The notes: generated from the letters alone by a model not told the origin. Positions 43,932-52,786 are shown, counted from the first letter of the stretch. The stretch: 64,000 nucleotides of DNA from JAFDZV01 sp048594725 (GCA_048594725.1 JBMDXA010000164.1:4107-68106), one strand, 5' to 3'. Program-made: numbers and translations.

Positions 43932-46900
43932 TCATCGCACAACAGTGATGGTTCGCGTGCCGATGATCCTTCCCCCCACCGTGGCGCGGAGCAGATAGGT
44001 TCCCGCCGGCAGATGCGCCACCGGGATCTCTCCGGTGCGCACTCTCTGCGAAGCTCCGCCGATGGTCTGCGCCGCCGCCAGAGCGCCGAGCGAATTGACC
44101 AGATCGAGCCGTACCTCCCCCTCCTGCGGCGACACCACGGTCACCGCTACCTTGTCCGATGCCGGCACCGGCGAGGCGAACAGATCGGAGATGGCATCGC
44201 TTCTGATAAGACCTCCGCTGCCGACACACGGGGGAACGATGGCGATAGGGGAAGTGGCATCGGCAAGGCAGAAGAGATCGGTTCCCTCCCCCTCCAGCCG
44301 CACCGCCGCCAGATACCCGTCGCCGCGAAGGATCTCGAACTCCACGCCGAACGCTTCACCGTCGGCGGGCATGCCACCTCCGCTCCAGGCCACATCGAGC
44401 GCGGCCTCTCCTCCCCCCTTCACCATCAGCGACGACGCGGCTTCATCCACGGGGGCGCCACCGGCGAGCCGGACGATCCGGCGGGGCATCATCAGCTGCG
44501 GATCGTAGCGCATCCTCAGCGTTGCGGCGGAGAGCCCAGCCGGGCCTATCCCGCTGGCATCCACCGGCACGGTCGTCACGCTGCCAACCTCCGCCCCGCC
44601 AGCTCGCGGCGCGAACCGAAGCGTGGGCCGCGCAATCCCGCGCACCGGCACACGGAGTTCCCCGTGGCTGCTCTGCACCACCAGCTCGCCATTGAACGGG
44701 CCATCAGCCGCCGCTACGAAGCGCACCGAGACCGACGTGTATTCGCGCGGCCCGAGCACTCCCGGAGCGAAGCCCTCCAGATCGAGCACATCATCCGGCG
44801 TCACCGCCGCGCCGGTAAGCACCACCGGCTCGAACCCGCCAGGATTCTCGATAGTCAGCCGGGCCGTCACGGTATCGCCGGTGCAGACAGAGCCGAAATC
44901 GAGTTCCGGCTGCGATACCGACAGATAGCGGGAGCGTGCAACAAAACAGAGCGCGGCGGCGGCGGCGGTATCACCGTTGTTCGGAAATGCGACCGTTGCA
45001 ACCTCGCGCGTTTCCCGCTGCGGCGTAAAGACGATCTCGATCTGGCGGCGCTCCCCCGGCAGCAGAACAAGCGGGAAGAGCGAAGCATCATCGACCCGGA
45101 AAAGACCCGGCGTGCTGGCGGTTATGATCGGCTGCTGCACCGTCAGCAGGGTATCCCCGGGATTCTCCACGGTGATGAAGCCGGAGGATTCCACGCCCTG
45201 CGCATAGGTAACCGTATCGCAGTCCACGGCAACGGCGGCGGCGGTCATATACCGCCTGACACCACGCCCGAAGATCTGCCCGGCAAAGGTTCGCTGCGCG
45301 ATATGGACGTTCGCCGATGCGCTGGAAATACCGCGCGCATCCGGCGCGAACTCCACGCAGACCACCAGCGTATCGCCTGGAAGGATCTGTACCCGTCCCT
45401 TCGGGGAGATCAGACGGAAGGCGCCCGCCGGGTCGATCACCACCGAATCGACCGTGGCCGGATCGGTGCCGTTGTTTCTCAGGAGCGGGAAGCAGCCGGT
45501 GCGGCCGGTCTTGACGATCTGGGTACCGAAATCGACGGGGGTGGCGAGCACGGAGATATCGGAGGCCCCGCCGGTGCCACTGAGAAGAACCGTATCGGTA
45601 AGCGGGCCCACATCGAACAGCAGGCGTCCGGTGCGGGGCCCCGGCCCGGCGGGCTGGAAATAAAGCCGTAGCGACCGCGAACCGGAGGCCGGCAGGAGGA
45701 AATCGGATGTATCGCCACGCAGAAGGAACTCGGCCCCTTCCACCCGGAAGCGGCGCGCCCGCACCGGCAGCAGCCAGGTGTTCTCTATCGTCACGATCAT
45801 GCTGTCGCTCCGGCGCCCCACCTCCTCGCTTCCGAACGAGATGTCGTTCGCCAGCAGCGGCTGGAATATCTCCACACCCTCCATCGGCGAGGAACCGGCG
45901 GAGAGACCTCCGGTAGCCACCGGAAGATTGTCGCCGCCGATGGCGACGCGGCGCTCGGAGGCGCGGTCGTTCATGGCTGCGAACGGCACCCACCCGCCGT
46001 TCGGGAACGACGAGTTCGGGAGGTTGAAGAGTTCGCAGTCGGCCAGCGCTCCGCCGGTGCCGCTCCCTCCTACAGCCAGATAGGTCCTTGCCGAATCGTT
46101 CGGCCCGGCAACGAGCGCTGCATCGAACCGTGCGCGCCCCACTGCCATGCGGGGACCCGCGCGCCAGCCGCGCTTCACATCGTACCACTCGCACGCCGTG
46201 GTCGGCGCCGAGAGGATATCGAACCCGCCGAAGATGCGGGCAATGCCGGCGGGATCGCCTACGGCCACGCCGCCGGAGTGATAGGAAAGAGGAGGATTGG
46301 CGATGGGGTCCCATCCGGCGCCGGCGATGATCTGCGTGGAGACCGCCGTGGCATCGTTCTCCCCGGCTGCGGTAAGCACCAGCGGGCCGCCGCTCTCACC
46401 GACGAAACGCACCGTCGCGTGCTCGGCTCGTGCGGCGCTCATCTCGGCGATGCTGGCGACCCGCAGTGCGGAAATGGTGATTCTGTCGGCGGCGCGGCTT
46501 CGCGTTCCGGAGCGGAGCGCCCCGCCGGTCTGCTGGTAGCCGCCGGTAACGATGATGAAATCGCCTCCATCCCATGCAGCGCGCAGGTCGCCACGCCCAA
46601 CCCCGAGCGCGCCCACCGGCCGCCAGCGCCAGTTATCGGCCCCCGCATCGTATTCCAGCACCTCTACCGATGCTTCCCCGCGATAGTTGCCTGTCCCTCC
46701 GGCATATCCGCCAATGGCGAATACCCTGGAGCCGGCGGCATCCCCGGCACCGACCAGGACATGATGGGTGCGGGAGTTGGCGAGCATGTTGAGCGTGGGA
46801 CGGAATGTCCCGGTGATGGGGGAGTACAGAAGCGATGTGCGCGTGGCGTTTCCATCGGCGGAGATCCCTCCGGCTACCAGCACCTCGCCGGTCGGCAGCA

Positions 46901-47048
46901 ACAGGGTTGCATGTCCGGCCAGCGGAAGCGGCAGGGAAGCCCCGCGGCGCCATTCGGGAGTGGTGGTCTGTCCTTCAGCCTGCTGCGCGAAACCGAGCAG
47001 CGCGATGAGGACGACAAAACAGGATGTCGTGGCAAAACCGCCCATCAT
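43932..47048 (-). CDS. Secreted kelch-type and ASH-domain protein with T9SS sorting domain (1038 aa)
   Basis: The signal peptide (MMGGFATTSCFVVLIALLGF, ending QQAEGQ) is followed by a kelch-like beta-propeller (about residues 35-400) with blade phrases AGHATLLLPTGEVLVAGG, VFAIGGYAGGTGNYRG, FIIVTGGYQ and TYLAVGGSGTGG. ASH/choice-of-anchor-D Ig-like repeats follow (ISFGSEEVGRRSD, VDFGTQIVKTGRTG, LDFGSVCTGDTVTARL), then a cohesin-like segment and a T9SS type A sorting domain (SPVPASDKVAVTVVSPQEGE, then LPAGTYLLRATVGGRIIGTR). It is exported through the T9SS. First gene of the minus-strand surface cluster; 240 bp separate it from the OmpA-like gene. The three direct repeats at 47231-47543 lie upstream. 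Confidence 0.88.
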   Translation of the reverse strand: MMGGFATTSCFVVLIALLGFAQQAEGQTTTPEWRRGASLPLPLAGHATLLLPTGEVLVAGGISADGNATRTSLLYSPITGTFRPTLNMLANSRTHHVLVGAGDAAGSRVFAIGGYAGGTGNYRGEASVEVLEYDAGADNWRWRPVGALGVGRGDLRAAWDGGDFIIVTGGYQQTGGALRSGTRSRAADRITISALRVASIAEMSAARAEHATVRFVGESGGPLVLTAAGENDATAVSTQIIAGAGWDPIANPPLSYHSGGVAVGDPAGIARIFGGFDILSAPTTACEWYDVKRGWRAGPRMAVGRARFDAALVAGPNDSARTYLAVGGSGTGGALADCELFNLPNSSFPNGGWVPFAAMNDRASERRVAIGGDNLPVATGGLSAGSSPMEGVEIFQPLLANDISFGSEEVGRRSDSMIVTIENTWLLPVRARRFRVEGAEFLLRGDTSDFLLPASGSRSLRLYFQPAGPGPRTGRLLFDVGPLTDTVLLSGTGGASDISVLATPVDFGTQIVKTGRTGCFPLLRNNGTDPATVDSVVIDPAGAFRLISPKGRVQILPGDTLVVCVEFAPDARGISSASANVHIAQRTFAGQIFGRGVRRYMTAAAVAVDCDTVTYAQGVESSGFITVENPGDTLLTVQQPIITASTPGLFRVDDASLFPLVLLPGERRQIEIVFTPQRETREVATVAFPNNGDTAAAAALCFVARSRYLSVSQPELDFGSVCTGDTVTARLTIENPGGFEPVVLTGAAVTPDDVLDLEGFAPGVLGPREYTSVSVRFVAAADGPFNGELVVQSSHGELRVPVRGIARPTLRFAPRAGGAEVGSVTTVPVDASGIGPAGLSAATLRMRYDPQLMMPRRIVRLAGGAPVDEAASSLMVKGGGEAALDVAWSGGGMPADGEAFGVEFEILRGDGYLAAVRLEGEGTDLFCLADATSPIAIVPPCVGSGGLIRSDAISDLFASPVPASDKVAVTVVSPQEGEVRLDLVNSLGALAAAQTIGGASQRVRTGEIPVAHLPAGTYLLRATVGGRIIGTRTITVVR

Positions 47049-47230
47049 AGTATCCGGTATCTATCACACGAAAAGCGTAGCAGCGCCGGGCAGCATCCGA
47101 AGAGGTCCGTTTCGGAGCGGCCGGCCGGGCTTGCCCGCCGTTAAGCATAAGTCATACGAAAGGGGTGCGTACGTTGAAGCGGCGGCAAAATAGGTGAGGG
47201 GGTTCGGGGGAGCACTACTGGAAAACTACT

Positions 47231-47543
47231 GATCCGCGAATCCGCGCGAATCTTGGTTGACGGGGGTGCGGCGGCGCGGAACGTATCGTAGTACAGGCTT
47301 GAAATCTTCGCGAATGAGATCATGGATTCTTGGCGGACGGGGGCGTGGCGGCGCGGAATGTATCGTAGTAATCGTAGTAGGGGATTGAAATCTTTACGAA
47401 TGGAATCAGGATGTTGGTGAGGATAGGAACGGACTCAGCATCCCAGGTCCGCGAATCCGCGCGAATCTTGGTTGACGGGGGTGTGGCGGCGCGGAACGTA
47501 TCGTAGTGCCGGCTTGAAATCTTCGCCAATGAAATCATGATCC
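47231..47543. repeat. Three imperfect ~90-bp direct repeats upstream of the surface cluster
   Basis: Copies at 47231-47323, 47324-47410 and 47447-47543. Shared words are CGCGAATCCGCGCGAATCTT, GGTTGACGGGGGTG, GGCGGCGCGGAACGTATCGT and GAAATCTTCG. Copy 2 has an internal 9-bp duplication (ATCGTAGTA twice). On the minus strand each copy encodes a similar peptide (AKISS, YDTFRAA, PPSTKIRADSR), but the frames are short and interrupted and are not called as genes. Confidence 0.7.
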
Positions 47544-47574
47544 TCCATTCCAATCATCACGTCTTCAACCAAGA

Positions 47575-47702
47575 ATCCCCCCCTCCCCAATCGTCAATCC
47601 TCCCCTCCCCCAATCGTCAATCGTCAATCGTCAATCAAAAATCGTCAATCATCTATCCCCCTCTCCCCCAATCGGAAATCCAAAATCGCAAATCGAAAAT
47701 CC
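47575..47702 (-). repeat. Long heptameric repeat field 3' of the TPR-LuxR gene
   Basis: On the plus strand CAATCGTCAATCGTCAATCG is a perfect tandem array of a 7-bp unit (near 47610-47635), followed by variants with AAAAATC. 47666-47702 is a GATTTTC-type array on the minus strand beginning 10 bases after the TPR-LuxR stop (47713). It is the longest such field in the window. Confidence 0.75.
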
Positions 47703-47712
47703 TCGTAACGAT

Positions 47713-49371
47713 CTACATTGCGGCCAGATACGACGAGAGATTGGTGTCGGCGGAGAGACCCAGTTTTTTGCGGATGGAATAACGGTGGCTCTCGATGTTG
47801 CGAACCGAAACCGAGAGAAGATGGGCCATCTCCTTGGTGGAGAGATTGATCTTCAGAAGAGCGCAGACGCGCAGCTCGGTGGGGGTAAGCCTGGGGTGGC
47901 GGCTGGAAAGGCGGCGCACGTAATCGTGATGGATCTGATCGAACTCCTGCTCGAATCGTTCCCACTCGCGGTCGGCACGGACGTTCCCGGCGATCTCCGC
48001 CAGAAGCGATTCCAGTATCTCGCGCGCTTCCGGCAGGGCCGTGGCCGACGATTTCCGGAGATCCTCGCGAAGCTTCTGGATAAAGGCGTTCCGCTGCACA
48101 AGCTGCATCGCCAGCAGAGCGCTCTCCTTACCCTTCTGCTCCATCATCTCCTCCAGGTGCAGGTTCTTCAGGCGAAGCATCTCCCGCTCATGCTCGGCCC
48201 GCTCCACCTCGAACCGCGCCTGGGTCTCCGCGATGGATTTCCGCCGCTCCTCGCCGAAGAGAGTATCCTTCAGCACCGTATAGATCTTCAGATGATGAAA
48301 TGCCTCCGGTATGGCCCCGGCGGCCTCGTACGCCTCGGCCAGCGCGCCGTGGATATCGTACTCCAGTTTCAGCGCCGCCAGCGCCCCGGCAATCTCAAGA
48401 CCACGGCACAACGTCTCGATGGCATCGGTGTACTCCCCCTGCCGGAGCAGGAGCGTGCCCAGACAGACGAGCGCATCGCCATGGGTCTCTTTATTGCCGA
48501 GTCCCTGTGCCAGGGCGGCAGCGGCACGGAAATGTCCGGCGGCGGCGGCAGGTTCGTCGCGCAGCTCGTGCAGCAGGCCGATCTTCACCAGTCCCGCGGC
48601 CTCGTACCGGCGCTCGCCAACAGCCTGAAACAACCGGGTGGCCTCCCTCAACGCATCCAGCGCGGCATCGTAGTCGCCACGAGCCTTGTAGAGTGATGAG
48701 ATGTTCCCGAGCGTCACGGCTTCATTGACCGGCGCGCCCAGCCGCCGGTATGCGGCAAGCGCACGATCGTAATATTCGAACGAGGCATCGGTATCGCCGA
48801 GGTAGTAGTAGATGTTCCCGACGTTCGCCATCACGATAGCGGCATGCAGTTCCTCCCCGCCGTCCTGATAGATCTTCAGCGCCGCCAGATACGCCTCCAC
48901 GGCGGCATCGAAATTCCCATATCCCTCGTTGACCACCCCGATGTTGTTGAAGGTGGCGGCGGCCCGGGCACGGTCGCCATGCTCTTGAAAGGTCTCCAGC
49001 GCCGTAGCGAACGCCTGAAGCGCCGCGCCGTACGCCCCCCGGCTGCGCTCGATGATCCCGATGCAGACATGGGTATTGGCAGCGCCGATGCCATCTCCCT
49101 GCCGATGATAGAGCTTCAGCGCCATACCCGCATGCTCCAGTGCGGCAGGATAGTCCGAGAGCGCCTCATGGCCGTATGCGATGGCACGATGCGCCTCGGC
49201 CTGAAGCATGGCATCTCCCCCGGCAGCCGCCAGCGCCCCGGCGGCGCATCCGATCGCGCGCGCAGGCTCCGCCGCAAGGAGTTCCGCGCTCTCCTCCAGC
49301 ATGCTCCGAACCCGCCGGCCGGCATCATCTGCCGGAGAGGGGGGATGGCTCTGTGGGATCATATCGCTCAT
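47713..49371 (-). CDS. TPR-repeat transcriptional regulator with LuxR-type HTH (552 aa)
   Basis: Residues about 60-400 form some eight tetratricopeptide repeats (for example AAATFNNIGVVNEGYGNFDA and AIVMANVGNIYYYLGDTDAS). A coiled-coil-like linker follows (ARFEVERAEHEREMLRLKN), then a C-terminal GerE/LuxR helix-turn-helix (LTPTELRVCALLKINLSTKE, MAHLLSVSVRNIESHRY, SIRKKLGL). No receiver, kinase or signal peptide is seen; this cytoplasmic TPR-LuxR class is frequent in Bacteroidota. The start is ATG 49371; the frame is open to 49497 but that part lies inside repeat copy C. Signal and targets are unknown. The adjacent, same-strand kelch/OmpA/ASH cluster is a possible target (inference). Confidence 0.88.
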   Translation of the reverse strand: MSDMIPQSHPPSPADDAGRRVRSMLEESAELLAAEPARAIGCAAGALAAAGGDAMLQAEAHRAIAYGHEALSDYPAALEHAGMALKLYHRQGDGIGAANTHVCIGIIERSRGAYGAALQAFATALETFQEHGDRARAAATFNNIGVVNEGYGNFDAAVEAYLAALKIYQDGGEELHAAIVMANVGNIYYYLGDTDASFEYYDRALAAYRRLGAPVNEAVTLGNISSLYKARGDYDAALDALREATRLFQAVGERRYEAAGLVKIGLLHELRDEPAAAAGHFRAAAALAQGLGNKETHGDALVCLGTLLLRQGEYTDAIETLCRGLEIAGALAALKLEYDIHGALAEAYEAAGAIPEAFHHLKIYTVLKDTLFGEERRKSIAETQARFEVERAEHEREMLRLKNLHLEEMMEQKGKESALLAMQLVQRNAFIQKLREDLRKSSATALPEAREILESLLAEIAGNVRADREWERFEQEFDQIHHDYVRRLSSRHPRLTPTELRVCALLKINLSTKEMAHLLSVSVRNIESHRYSIRKKLGLSADTNLSSYLAAM

Positions 49372-49384
49372 GCGTCCGGGATCA

Positions 49385-49500
49385 GGAAGTCTACATACCT
49401 GCGGATACGTTTTCGGAGATGCGTTGTCGCGAAGTGTGCCTCCGCGACGCCTGCGAGCACGGAGGCGGGCGGAGCCGAACTCCGAGCGAACCGGCACGCT
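49385..49500 (+). repeat. Composite palindromic repeat, copy C (degenerate)
   Basis: It has the flank TACATACCTGCGGATACGTT, palindrome GTCGCG-N11-CGCGAC (49426-49448), a shortened spacer CGCCTGCGAGCAC, the half-palindrome GGAGCCGAACTCCGAGC and GAACCGGC. Same part order and orientation as copy A. It starts 14 bp upstream of the TPR-LuxR start codon. Confidence 0.65.
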
Positions 49501-49724
49501 ACACCAGGAAATCGCAGGGAACGTGCTCCAGGTACGTAGGAGTCCAGGAGCCGAAGTTACTGGGTGGGGGTTCCCGGTGCTACTTGTTTCTTGCTACGAA
49601 CTATGGGAGCCAGGATGTCCAGGTGTCGAGAGTCCGGGAATCCGGAGGAAAAATACGCCGGCAGTGTCCTGGGCGCCATTCACGTACATCTCCCTGCCAC
49701 TCTTCTACGATCTATCAACTACTA

Positions 49725-49879
49725 AGGGTCTATCCCAAAACCTACCGAGGTAGAGTATTTATTGCTGTTGTTGGTTCGGAGTTTTACTCCGAACCGGCCT
49801 CCCATACGGGGGGATCGGAGTAGAACTCCGATCCAGCGCCACAACCAGGCCAGTATCATGGAGTTTTGGGATAGACCCT
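49725..49879. mobile_element. 155-bp MITE-like element with 17-bp perfect terminal inverted repeats
   Basis: AGGGTCTATCCCAAAAC (49725-49741) and its exact complement (49863-49879) bound 121 bp with no gene. Inside are two near-identical stem-loops of 10-bp stem and 3-nt loop: GGTTCGGAGT-TTT-ACTCCGAACC (49773-49795) and GGATCGGAGT-AGA-ACTCCGATCC (49812-49834). The ends look like those of a DDE transposon; no transposase is encoded, so it would need one in trans. No clear target-site duplication longer than 2 bp was found. Confidence 0.7.
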
Positions 49880-50022
49880 AACCACAGCCGCCGAAGGCGG
49901 CGGACTAATAACTACGAACTAAGAACGAAACACTAATCCCATTATCACCTAACTTCCCGGCATCCTGTCCGGCGGTGATGGGAGGAAGAGGCCTTTCAAC
50001 TCTAACATGGAACGAGGCACAG

Positions 50023-50940
50023 ATGGATATCGGAATGATCGGGCTTGGGCGCATGGGGGCCAATATGGCCGCGCGCCTGATCCTTGGAGGACACCGTGTG
50101 GTTGGCTACGACCGGTCGGCCGAGGCCACGGCGATAGTGGTTGCCGGTGGCGCGGCCGGTGCGGCATCGCTTCAGGAACTCGTCGAGGCGCTGCCGAAGC
50201 CCAGAGCGATCTGGATCATGGTTCCATCCGGCGCTCCGGTGGATGCCACCATCGAGACGCTGCTGCCGCTGCTCTCCCCCGGCGACGTCCTGATCGACGG
50301 CGGGAATTCCTACTACAATGATTCGGTCCGCCGTGGCAAACACGTGGAAGCCGCCGGGATAGGCTATGTGGATGTGGGAACCAGCGGTGGCATCTGGGGC
50401 CTTGCCGAAGGATACAGCCTGATGGTGGGAGGAACGGCAGAGGCGGTGGGGCTGCTCCGGCCGATCTTCCAGACCCTGGCCCCGGCTCCCGACCGAGGCT
50501 GGGGACATGTGGGCCCGGCCGGCGCGGGACACTTCACCAAGATGATCCACAACGGCATAGAGTACGGCATGATGCAGGCGTTCGCCGAGGGATTCTCCAT
50601 CATGCACCACAAGACCGAGTTCAACCTGGACCTCCACCAGATCGCGGAGATCTGGCGCTCCGGCAGCGTGGTCCGGTCCTGGCTGCTCGACCTGACCGCA
50701 CGCGCACTGGAGGGAGATCCGGCGCTGAAGGAGATAATCCCCCATGTGGCCGATTCCGGGGAGGGACGCTGGACGATAGCCGAGGCGATGGCGCTGGAGG
50801 TATCGGCGCCGGTGATAACGCTCTCGCTGATGGAGCGATTCCGTTCGCGCGATGCCGAGGCATTTGCCGACCGGCTTCTGGCGGTGATGCGCGAGCAGTT
50901 CGGGGGACACGCCGTACAGCGCACCCCGGAGGCACCATGA
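50023..50940 (+). CDS. gnd: 6-phosphogluconate dehydrogenase (decarboxylating), short form
   Basis: Oxidises 6-phosphogluconate to ribulose 5-phosphate and CO2 with NAD(P)+. The N-terminal Rossmann motif MDIGMIGLGRMGANMAARL fixes the start at ATG 50023, with GAGG about 10 nt upstream; frame-open sequence to 49975 is rejected. Further motifs are IMVPSGAPVD, LIDGGNSYYNDS, DVGTSGGIWGLAEGYSLMVG (catalytic region) and HFTKMIHNGIEYGMMQAFAE (catalytic Lys/Asn). At 305 aa it belongs to the short GndA/YqeC-like class rather than the 470-aa class. Its last codon and stop overlap the start of zwf (ATGA), so the two are coupled. Confidence 0.95.
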   Translation: MDIGMIGLGRMGANMAARLILGGHRVVGYDRSAEATAIVVAGGAAGAASLQELVEALPKPRAIWIMVPSGAPVDATIETLLPLLSPGDVLIDGGNSYYNDSVRRGKHVEAAGIGYVDVGTSGGIWGLAEGYSLMVGGTAEAVGLLRPIFQTLAPAPDRGWGHVGPAGAGHFTKMIHNGIEYGMMQAFAEGFSIMHHKTEFNLDLHQIAEIWRSGSVVRSWLLDLTARALEGDPALKEIIPHVADSGEGRWTIAEAMALEVSAPVITLSLMERFRSRDAEAFADRLLAVMREQFGGHAVQRTPEAP

Positions 50941-52400
50941 ACCAGGGAAAGGTGGAATCCAATCTCTTCGTGATCTTCGGCGCCACCGGCGACCTCACCA
51001 ACCGGAAGCTCCTGCCGGCGCTGTATCATCTGCTGGCGCGCAAATCCTCGGAGGAGCGATGTGTGATCCTGGGCGTAGCACGTGGCGAACTGACCGACCA
51101 GGAATTCCGGAGCAATGCCCGCGCCGCACTGGAGGCGGCCGGCCTTTCGCTCGATGCCCCGTCGTCGCACTGGTGCGATACCAGCATCCACTACCATCCC
51201 ATAGGCGATGGAACGCCGGAGGATTTCCGGTCGCTCGCCGGGAAGATGGAGGCGATCGAACGGCTGCATCATCTACCGGGCAACCGGGTGTTCTATCTGG
51301 CGCTGCCGCCGGCGGCATTTCCCTCCACCATCGCCGCGCTCGGCGAGAGCGGCCTGCACCAATCGCGGGGATGGACACGGCTGGTGGTGGAAAAACCGTT
51401 CGGGCACGATCTCGATTCGGCGCGCAAGCTGAACGCGCTGGCGCATACCTGGTTCGCCGAATCGCAGATCTACCGGATCGATCACTATCTCGGCAAGGAG
51501 ACCGTACAGAACCTGCTCTTCTTCCGCTTCGCCAATCTCCTGTTCGAACCCCTCTGGAACCGCGATCGCGTGCAGAGCGTGCAGATAACGGTGGCGGAGG
51601 ATCTTGGCATCGGCAGCCGCGCCGGCTACTACGACAAGGCCGGAGCGCTGCGCGATATGATCCAGAATCATCTCACCCAGCTTCTCACCCTCACCGCAAT
51701 GGAGGCGCCGGCCGCGTTCGATGCCGATTCCATCCGCGACGAAAAGGTGAAGGTGCTCCGCTCGATAGCGCCGATAGAAACGGAGGATGCGGTGCTCGCG
51801 CACTACACGGCCGGAACGATCGGCGGGGAGCAGGTGCCGGGCTATACCGGGGAGAAGGATGTGCCGGAGGATTCCTCCACCGAAACATTCGTGGCGCTCC
51901 GGCTGAAGATCAACAACTGGCGATGGCAGGGAGTCCCCTTCTATCTCCGTACCGGCAAACGCCTTCCCAGAAGGGTCAGCCAGATCGTTGTGGATTTTCA
52001 TCGTCCCCCGGTCTCGTTCTTCCAGTCGTTCCGGGAATATCAGGGGATGGTCGATTCCAATACGCTCGTAATCACCTTGCAGCCGGATGAGGGGTTCGAT
52101 CTCTACTTCGAGGTGAAGGCCCCCGGGCAGCCCATCCGCATACGCACGCAACGCCTTACCTTCCGCTACGCCGATGCGTTCGAGCCGATGGCCGATGGCT
52201 ACGAGACCCTCCTGCTCGATATCCTGGAAGGGGATCAGACCCTCTTCGTCCGCGCCGATGAAGTGGAAACATCCTGGAAACTCTACAGCGATCTCCTGGA
52301 GAACCGGCCCGCGCTCACGAGCTACGCGGCAGGAACCTGGGGACCGGAAGAGGCGGAGCGCCTGATCCGCGAAAGCAACGATGAGTGGTTGACGGAGTAG
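50937..52400 (+). CDS. zwf: Glucose-6-phosphate 1-dehydrogenase
   Basis: Entry enzyme of the oxidative pentose phosphate pathway: glucose 6-phosphate + NADP+ to 6-phosphogluconolactone. The nucleotide site is IFGATGDLTNRKLLPALYHL; the active-site signature RIDHYLGKETVQNLLFFRFA is intact (catalytic His region). ETFVALRLKINNWRWQGVPF and YLRTGKRLP are also typical. 487 residues is standard. It overlaps gnd by 4 bp. The downstream pgl gene is separated by 386 bp of repeat sequence. Confidence 0.96.
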   Translation: MNQGKVESNLFVIFGATGDLTNRKLLPALYHLLARKSSEERCVILGVARGELTDQEFRSNARAALEAAGLSLDAPSSHWCDTSIHYHPIGDGTPEDFRSLAGKMEAIERLHHLPGNRVFYLALPPAAFPSTIAALGESGLHQSRGWTRLVVEKPFGHDLDSARKLNALAHTWFAESQIYRIDHYLGKETVQNLLFFRFANLLFEPLWNRDRVQSVQITVAEDLGIGSRAGYYDKAGALRDMIQNHLTQLLTLTAMEAPAAFDADSIRDEKVKVLRSIAPIETEDAVLAHYTAGTIGGEQVPGYTGEKDVPEDSSTETFVALRLKINNWRWQGVPFYLRTGKRLPRRVSQIVVDFHRPPVSFFQSFREYQGMVDSNTLVITLQPDEGFDLYFEVKAPGQPIRIRTQRLTFRYADAFEPMADGYETLLLDILEGDQTLFVRADEVETSWKLYSDLLENRPALTSYAAGTWGPEEAERLIRESNDEWLTE

Positions 52401-52450
52401 GAAATGGCCGGAGGGGCGGTAGCGGATAATTACGTACGTGCGCAAAGATT

Positions 52451-52700
52451 CTACGTACCTACAGATACGTTCCCTGAGATCCCCGGTACGGTTCGCACGG
52501 AGTTTGACTCCGTGCGCGTTGGCAGCAGCAGGGGCCGCCCAGTGGAACTCCGCGACAGCACAGCGCAGAATCTCAGAGAACTTCTCCCGAAGTACGTAGG
52601 AGATTTCCGGATACTCCTCCGGCCGCATTGTCGCGGCGTTCTACTCCGCAGCCTCCCCGCCACCTGGCGTACCGGGTGCAACTCCGTGCGAACAGAACAG
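52451..52700. repeat. Mosaic of composite palindromic repeats (copies D and E) between zwf and pgl
   Basis: A forward left flank (TACGTACCTACAGATACGTT) is followed by a core in reverse orientation: GCACGGAGT-TTG-ACTCCGTGC (52495-52515), GCAGCAGCAGGGG, then AGTGGAACTCCGCGAC. Next is a reversed flank (GAATCTCAGAGAACTTCTCC, GTACGTAGG), then a forward degraded core (GTCGCGGCGT-TCT-ACTCCGCAGC at 52630-52652, ending CTCCGTGCGAACAG). The arrangement suggests one repeat inserted into or recombined with another. Confidence 0.7.
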
Positions 52701-52786
52701 AACCGGAAAAGAAGCAATCTCCGGTAACGTGCCGGTGGATATCGCCGGCTTCTGGACTTTCCGGCCCTCGACTTTTCTTCAACTCC

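Noticed and set aside
47575..47702. Tandem repeats considered as a CRISPR array.
   Set aside because: The unit is 7 bp without spacers, and no cas genes are present.
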